Origin: JADFSZ01 sp022560555 [NCBI: PVC group bacterium]
Lineage (GTDB): Bacteria > GCA-001730085 > JADFSZ01
Length of the DNA stretch: 8,311 bases
Assembly (NCBI GenBank): GCA_022560555.1
Contig: JADFSZ010000075.1
Location: forward strand, 1-8,311
Reading direction: 5' to 3'
Each line of letters begins with the position of its first letter. Position 1 is the first letter of the stretch. Position numbers and translations under genes: made by a program. The notes under the pieces are model-generated. The model did no database searches. It was not told where the DNA came from and worked only from the letters and a program-made list of their open reading frames with translations. Positions 6,723-8,311 of the stretch are shown here, one piece after another.

Positions 6723-7505
6723 ATGATTTTGAATATCATCAGCATCATTTTTATTCTCTTCGCTATTTGTTATCCGCTAGGATATGTTTTTCATTTTGGC
6801 GTACCGATAAAACAAAGTTTTGATCGCTTCAATTATGCTTTAATCTCCATCGTTGCGTCTCTGGGAGTTCTGGCGTGCTTTGCCTTAAATATCCCTCGTA
6901 ATTCTCTGATCACTCTTATTGCTTGGGTCATCCTGCTTCTTTGTTTCACCTGGTTTTTGTGGGACCGGGATAAGTATAAGGAGATTGTGCTGATTTTGAT
7001 GTCCATGATAGGGATGCTTGTGTTTGGATTTGTCTCCAAAGACATTTTCCCTACGGCATCCATAAATCTCATATCCATGGCCGTGTGTATTCTCGGAGGT
7101 TGGGTTATTTCCTTGGCCATTTACGCGATGAATCTGGGGCATTGGTATCTGAATGTCAAAAAACTTGATCTTAAACATCTCATAAGAACCGTTTACGGAT
7201 TTACGGGACTTGTTATTTTGAGATTGATTTGGGATGGTGTGATGTTTCTCACTAAAAGCTTTACTTATAGAGGTGAAATGATCAGTTTAGGAAAATATCT
7301 TTTTACTCTTGATGGGGTATTCCTTTGGATCGCCCTTCTTTTCGGATCCGTAGTTCCACTTATTCTTACATTCATGACTCTGGAGACGCTTCGAGTCAAA
7401 TCAACACAATCGGCCACCGGGATCCTCTATGTTATTGTCGTGTCTTTGATGATAGGGGAGCTTACGTACAAATACTACCTCGTCCAATTTGGATGGGTTC
7501 TGTAA
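6723..7505 (+). CDS. Eight-helix integral membrane protein of unknown function
   Basis: This 260-residue protein is almost entirely hydrophobic, with about eight membrane helices near 3-23, 38-55, 60-79, 86-104, 112-135, 155-176, 196-215 and 229-250. Polar residues that could matter inside or at the edge of the membrane are H140 in GHWYLN (139-144), R167, D171, E221, the TQSATG stretch (228-233) and E246. I recognise no domain with confidence. Size and helix content are loosely like membrane quinone-binding anchor subunits, but the similarity is not enough for a call. It begins 33 bases after the octaheme gene and ends 2 bases before the zinc-knuckle gene, so it is probably co-transcribed with the respiratory complex. 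An extra subunit, a quinone- or haem-handling protein, or an assembly factor are all open. Start ATG 6723 has only a weak upstream purine patch. Confidence 0.83.
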   Translation: MILNIISIIFILFAICYPLGYVFHFGVPIKQSFDRFNYALISIVASLGVLACFALNIPRNSLITLIAWVILLLCFTWFLWDRDKYKEIVLILMSMIGMLVFGFVSKDIFPTASINLISMAVCILGGWVISLAIYAMNLGHWYLNVKKLDLKHLIRTVYGFTGLVILRLIWDGVMFLTKSFTYRGEMISLGKYLFTLDGVFLWIALLFGSVVPLILTFMTLETLRVKSTQSATGILYVIVVSLMIGELTYKYYLVQFGWVL

Positions 7506-7507
7506 CG

Positions 7508-7960
7508 ATGAAAACGGTAATCCTTGATTGTTTAGAATGTGATCAATCAACCACTAACGCTGTTGAGGATCAAAATGAAATACTCTGCTCCGGATGTCAA
7601 AAAAAATGGCTTTTTTATTCAGAAGGGTATCAATTTGAAACGTGCCCCATCTGTGAATGTAAAGAGTTTTACCGGCAAAAAGATTTTGATAAACGTATCG
7701 GATGTCTCATTATGTTTGTCGCGATTGTTCTTGTGCCATGGACATACGGGCTTTCGCTCCCGTTCTTTTTTGCGATTGATTGGTTTTTATATCGAAGGGT
7801 CCCCGATATGGCGGTGTGCTATCTGTGCCGGGGTGAGTTTAGAGGATTTGACCTTCAAAAAAAAATCAAAACCTTCAACCATATTATGGCAGAAGGCTTT
7901 GAAAAAAAACGTTTAACGCAAAAGAAATGGTTTTCAAGCCCTCAGGACACCCCCGAATGA
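7508..7960 (+). CDS. Zinc-knuckle membrane protein of unknown function
   Basis: This 150-residue protein has four CxxC pairs: C8/C11, C27/C30, C46/C49 and C104/C107. Single cysteines are at C51 and C66. The first two pairs can form one zinc ribbon at the N-terminus. Two closely spaced hydrophobic helices (about 64-78 and 80-96) separate the third pair from the fourth. If these helices form a hairpin, the third and fourth pairs lie on the same side and could join as a second ribbon. The C-terminus is basic (KKIKTF, EKKRLTQKK), which suggests that the soluble parts are cytoplasmic. ATG 7508 is chosen because it lies 2 bases after the preceding stop. Longer in-frame readings upstream (from 7325) run through the preceding gene and are not protein-like. 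It is the last gene before a 189-base gap. The function is unknown, and a metal-dependent assembly or regulatory role is only an inference. Confidence 0.82.
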   Translation: MKTVILDCLECDQSTTNAVEDQNEILCSGCQKKWLFYSEGYQFETCPICECKEFYRQKDFDKRIGCLIMFVAIVLVPWTYGLSLPFFFAIDWFLYRRVPDMAVCYLCRGEFRGFDLQKKIKTFNHIMAEGFEKKRLTQKKWFSSPQDTPE

Positions 7961-8004
7961 AAATCATCCAAGTCTAATAGTATCAGTATATTAAAAATCT
8001 CATC

Positions 8005-8033
8005 TTGACACAAAATCCCAAATAAGCTACTCT
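8005..8033 (+). promoter_or_regulatory. Candidate promoter for the secreted protein at 8150
   Basis: A perfect -35 hexamer TTGACA lies at 8005-8010. Exactly 17 bases later is TACTCT (8028-8033), which keeps the first two and last bases of TATAAT but is otherwise weak. It lies in the 189-base gap before the gene at 8150, giving a leader of about 110 bases. This suggests that the gene can be transcribed apart from the respiratory cluster. I see no clear intrinsic terminator between 7961 and 8005, so read-through from the cluster also remains possible. Confidence 0.5.
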
Positions 8034-8034
8034 A

Positions 8035-8071
8035 TCGAAAATTTTCAATCTCTGTAAGGGTTTGAATTCGA
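8035..8071 (+). repeat. AT-rich inverted repeat in the leader of the secreted-protein gene
   Basis: TCGAA (8035-8039) pairs with TTCGA (8067-8071), and TTCAA (8044-8048) pairs with TTGAA (8062-8066). A 4-base bulge and a 13-base loop interrupt the structure. The left arm also contains the perfect palindrome GAAAATTTTC (8037-8046). It lies just downstream of the candidate -10, so it could be an operator or a leader hairpin. The pairing is AT-rich and may be chance. Confidence 0.25.
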
Positions 8072-8138
8072 ATAAGTAAAGCCCAATATCGTTCCTTAAA
8101 ACAGAGAGCAGAATGCCCTTAATATCATCCCAAAACCC

Positions 8139-8143
8139 GGAGG
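8139..8143 (+). promoter_or_regulatory. Strong ribosome binding site
   Basis: GGAGG lies 6 bases before ATG 8150. It is the best Shine-Dalgarno sequence in the window and fixes the start of the secreted protein. It suggests higher translation than most genes of the cluster upstream. Confidence 0.85.
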
Positions 8144-8149
8144 ACATTT

Positions 8150-8311
8150 ATGAAACACATTCAAACAATCCTTTTACCTATCATGGCGATCTTTTTGACG
8201 ACAACGTGTGTCGATGCCGCTTCTATCACGGGGAAGGTCGTTTACGAGGGGGCCGTTCCTAACTTAAAACCCATCAGCATGGACGCGGATCCTATATGTG
8301 CCGCAAAGCAT
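8150..8311 (+). CDS. Secreted beta-sandwich-like protein with MDADPxC motif (5' part only)
   Basis: Fifty-four codons are visible and the frame is still open at the window edge. Residues 1-24 form a Sec signal peptide (MKH, then a hydrophobic core to LTTTC, then VDAA). Cleavage is likely after VDAA or nearby, so the protein should be exported. The mature start, SITGKVVYEGAVPNLKPI, resembles the first strands of carboxypeptidase-regulatory-like or cupredoxin-related beta-sandwich proteins. The MDADPICAAKH that follows is a motif I recall from periplasmic proteins of this kind near respiratory gene clusters. The Cys50 and His54 in it could bind metal or haem, which is an inference. It has its own promoter-like region and a strong ribosome binding site, and it follows the respiratory cluster by 189 bases. 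The fold and role cannot be settled from the N-terminus. Confidence 0.82.
   Translation, partial: MKHIQTILLPIMAIFLTTTCVDAASITGKVVYEGAVPNLKPISMDADPICAAKH

Noticed and set aside
7325-7507. Longer reading of the zinc-knuckle protein from 7325
   Set aside because: It would overlap most of the last third of the eight-helix protein in another frame. The extra residues look like shadow sequence, and ATG 7508 begins the cysteine-rich protein cleanly.
7961-8004. Possible terminator after the zinc-knuckle gene
   Set aside because: The only symmetry (TAATA...TATTA near 7976-7994) is five AT pairs with no GC stem and no T run.
8150-8212. Lipoprotein signal in the secreted protein (Cys20 in TTTC)
   Set aside because: The residue before the Cys is Thr, not Gly, Ala or Ser, and the other lipobox positions do not fit. 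A normal signal peptidase I site after VDAA is more likely.
1-8311. CRISPR arrays, insertion sequences, tRNA or rRNA genes
   Set aside because: No regularly spaced repeats, transposase-like frames, terminal inverted repeats, cloverleaf sequences or rRNA-like stretches were seen on either strand.

Overview
The window carries one compact, same-strand gene cluster for a bacterial Rieske/cytochrome b (b6f-like) quinol oxidoreductase with an octaheme c-type cytochrome as its probable electron exit. Base composition is moderately AT-rich, all genes point right, and Shine-Dalgarno sites are often weak. A split cytochrome b (b6 plus subunit IV-like halves), a Tat-dependent Rieske protein and a membrane-anchored multiheme c protein fit a diderm bacterium with a respiratory chain based on quinones. 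The gene set (HEAT protein, Rieske, b6, subunit IV, multiheme c) resembles clusters I recall from Planctomycetes, Acidobacteria, Omnitrophota and similar lineages. I cannot fix the phylum from sequence alone.

Layout: 1-117 is the 3' end of an unidentified gene. It is closed by a strong intrinsic terminator (143-180), followed by a possible promoter near 203-229. The cluster then runs 281-7960 as seven tightly spaced genes: membrane-anchored HEAT-repeat protein, Rieske protein, cytochrome b6-like protein, subunit IV-like protein, octaheme cytochrome c, an eight-helix membrane protein and a zinc-knuckle membrane protein. Gaps between these genes are 2 to 33 bases, so one transcript is likely. 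After a 189-base gap with its own promoter-like sequence and a strong ribosome binding site, a secreted protein begins at 8150 and runs off the window.

Working model: quinol is oxidised at the Qo site made by the b6 and subunit IV halves. One electron goes to the 2Fe-2S cluster of the Rieske head and the other crosses the membrane through the two b hemes. A cysteine placed like Cys35 of cytochrome b6 suggests a third, covalent haem (ci/cn) at the inner quinone site. The Rieske head would pass electrons to the octaheme protein, which takes the place of cytochrome f or c1. That protein has a membrane anchor, a coiled-coil stalk of about 165 residues, a triheme block and five monohaem domains in a row. 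The direct prediction is 11 haems per protomer (2 b, 1 ci, 8 c). No terminal oxidase or reductase is visible, so the final acceptor is unknown. The HEAT protein and the last two membrane proteins are probably accessory or assembly factors, which is inferred from position only.
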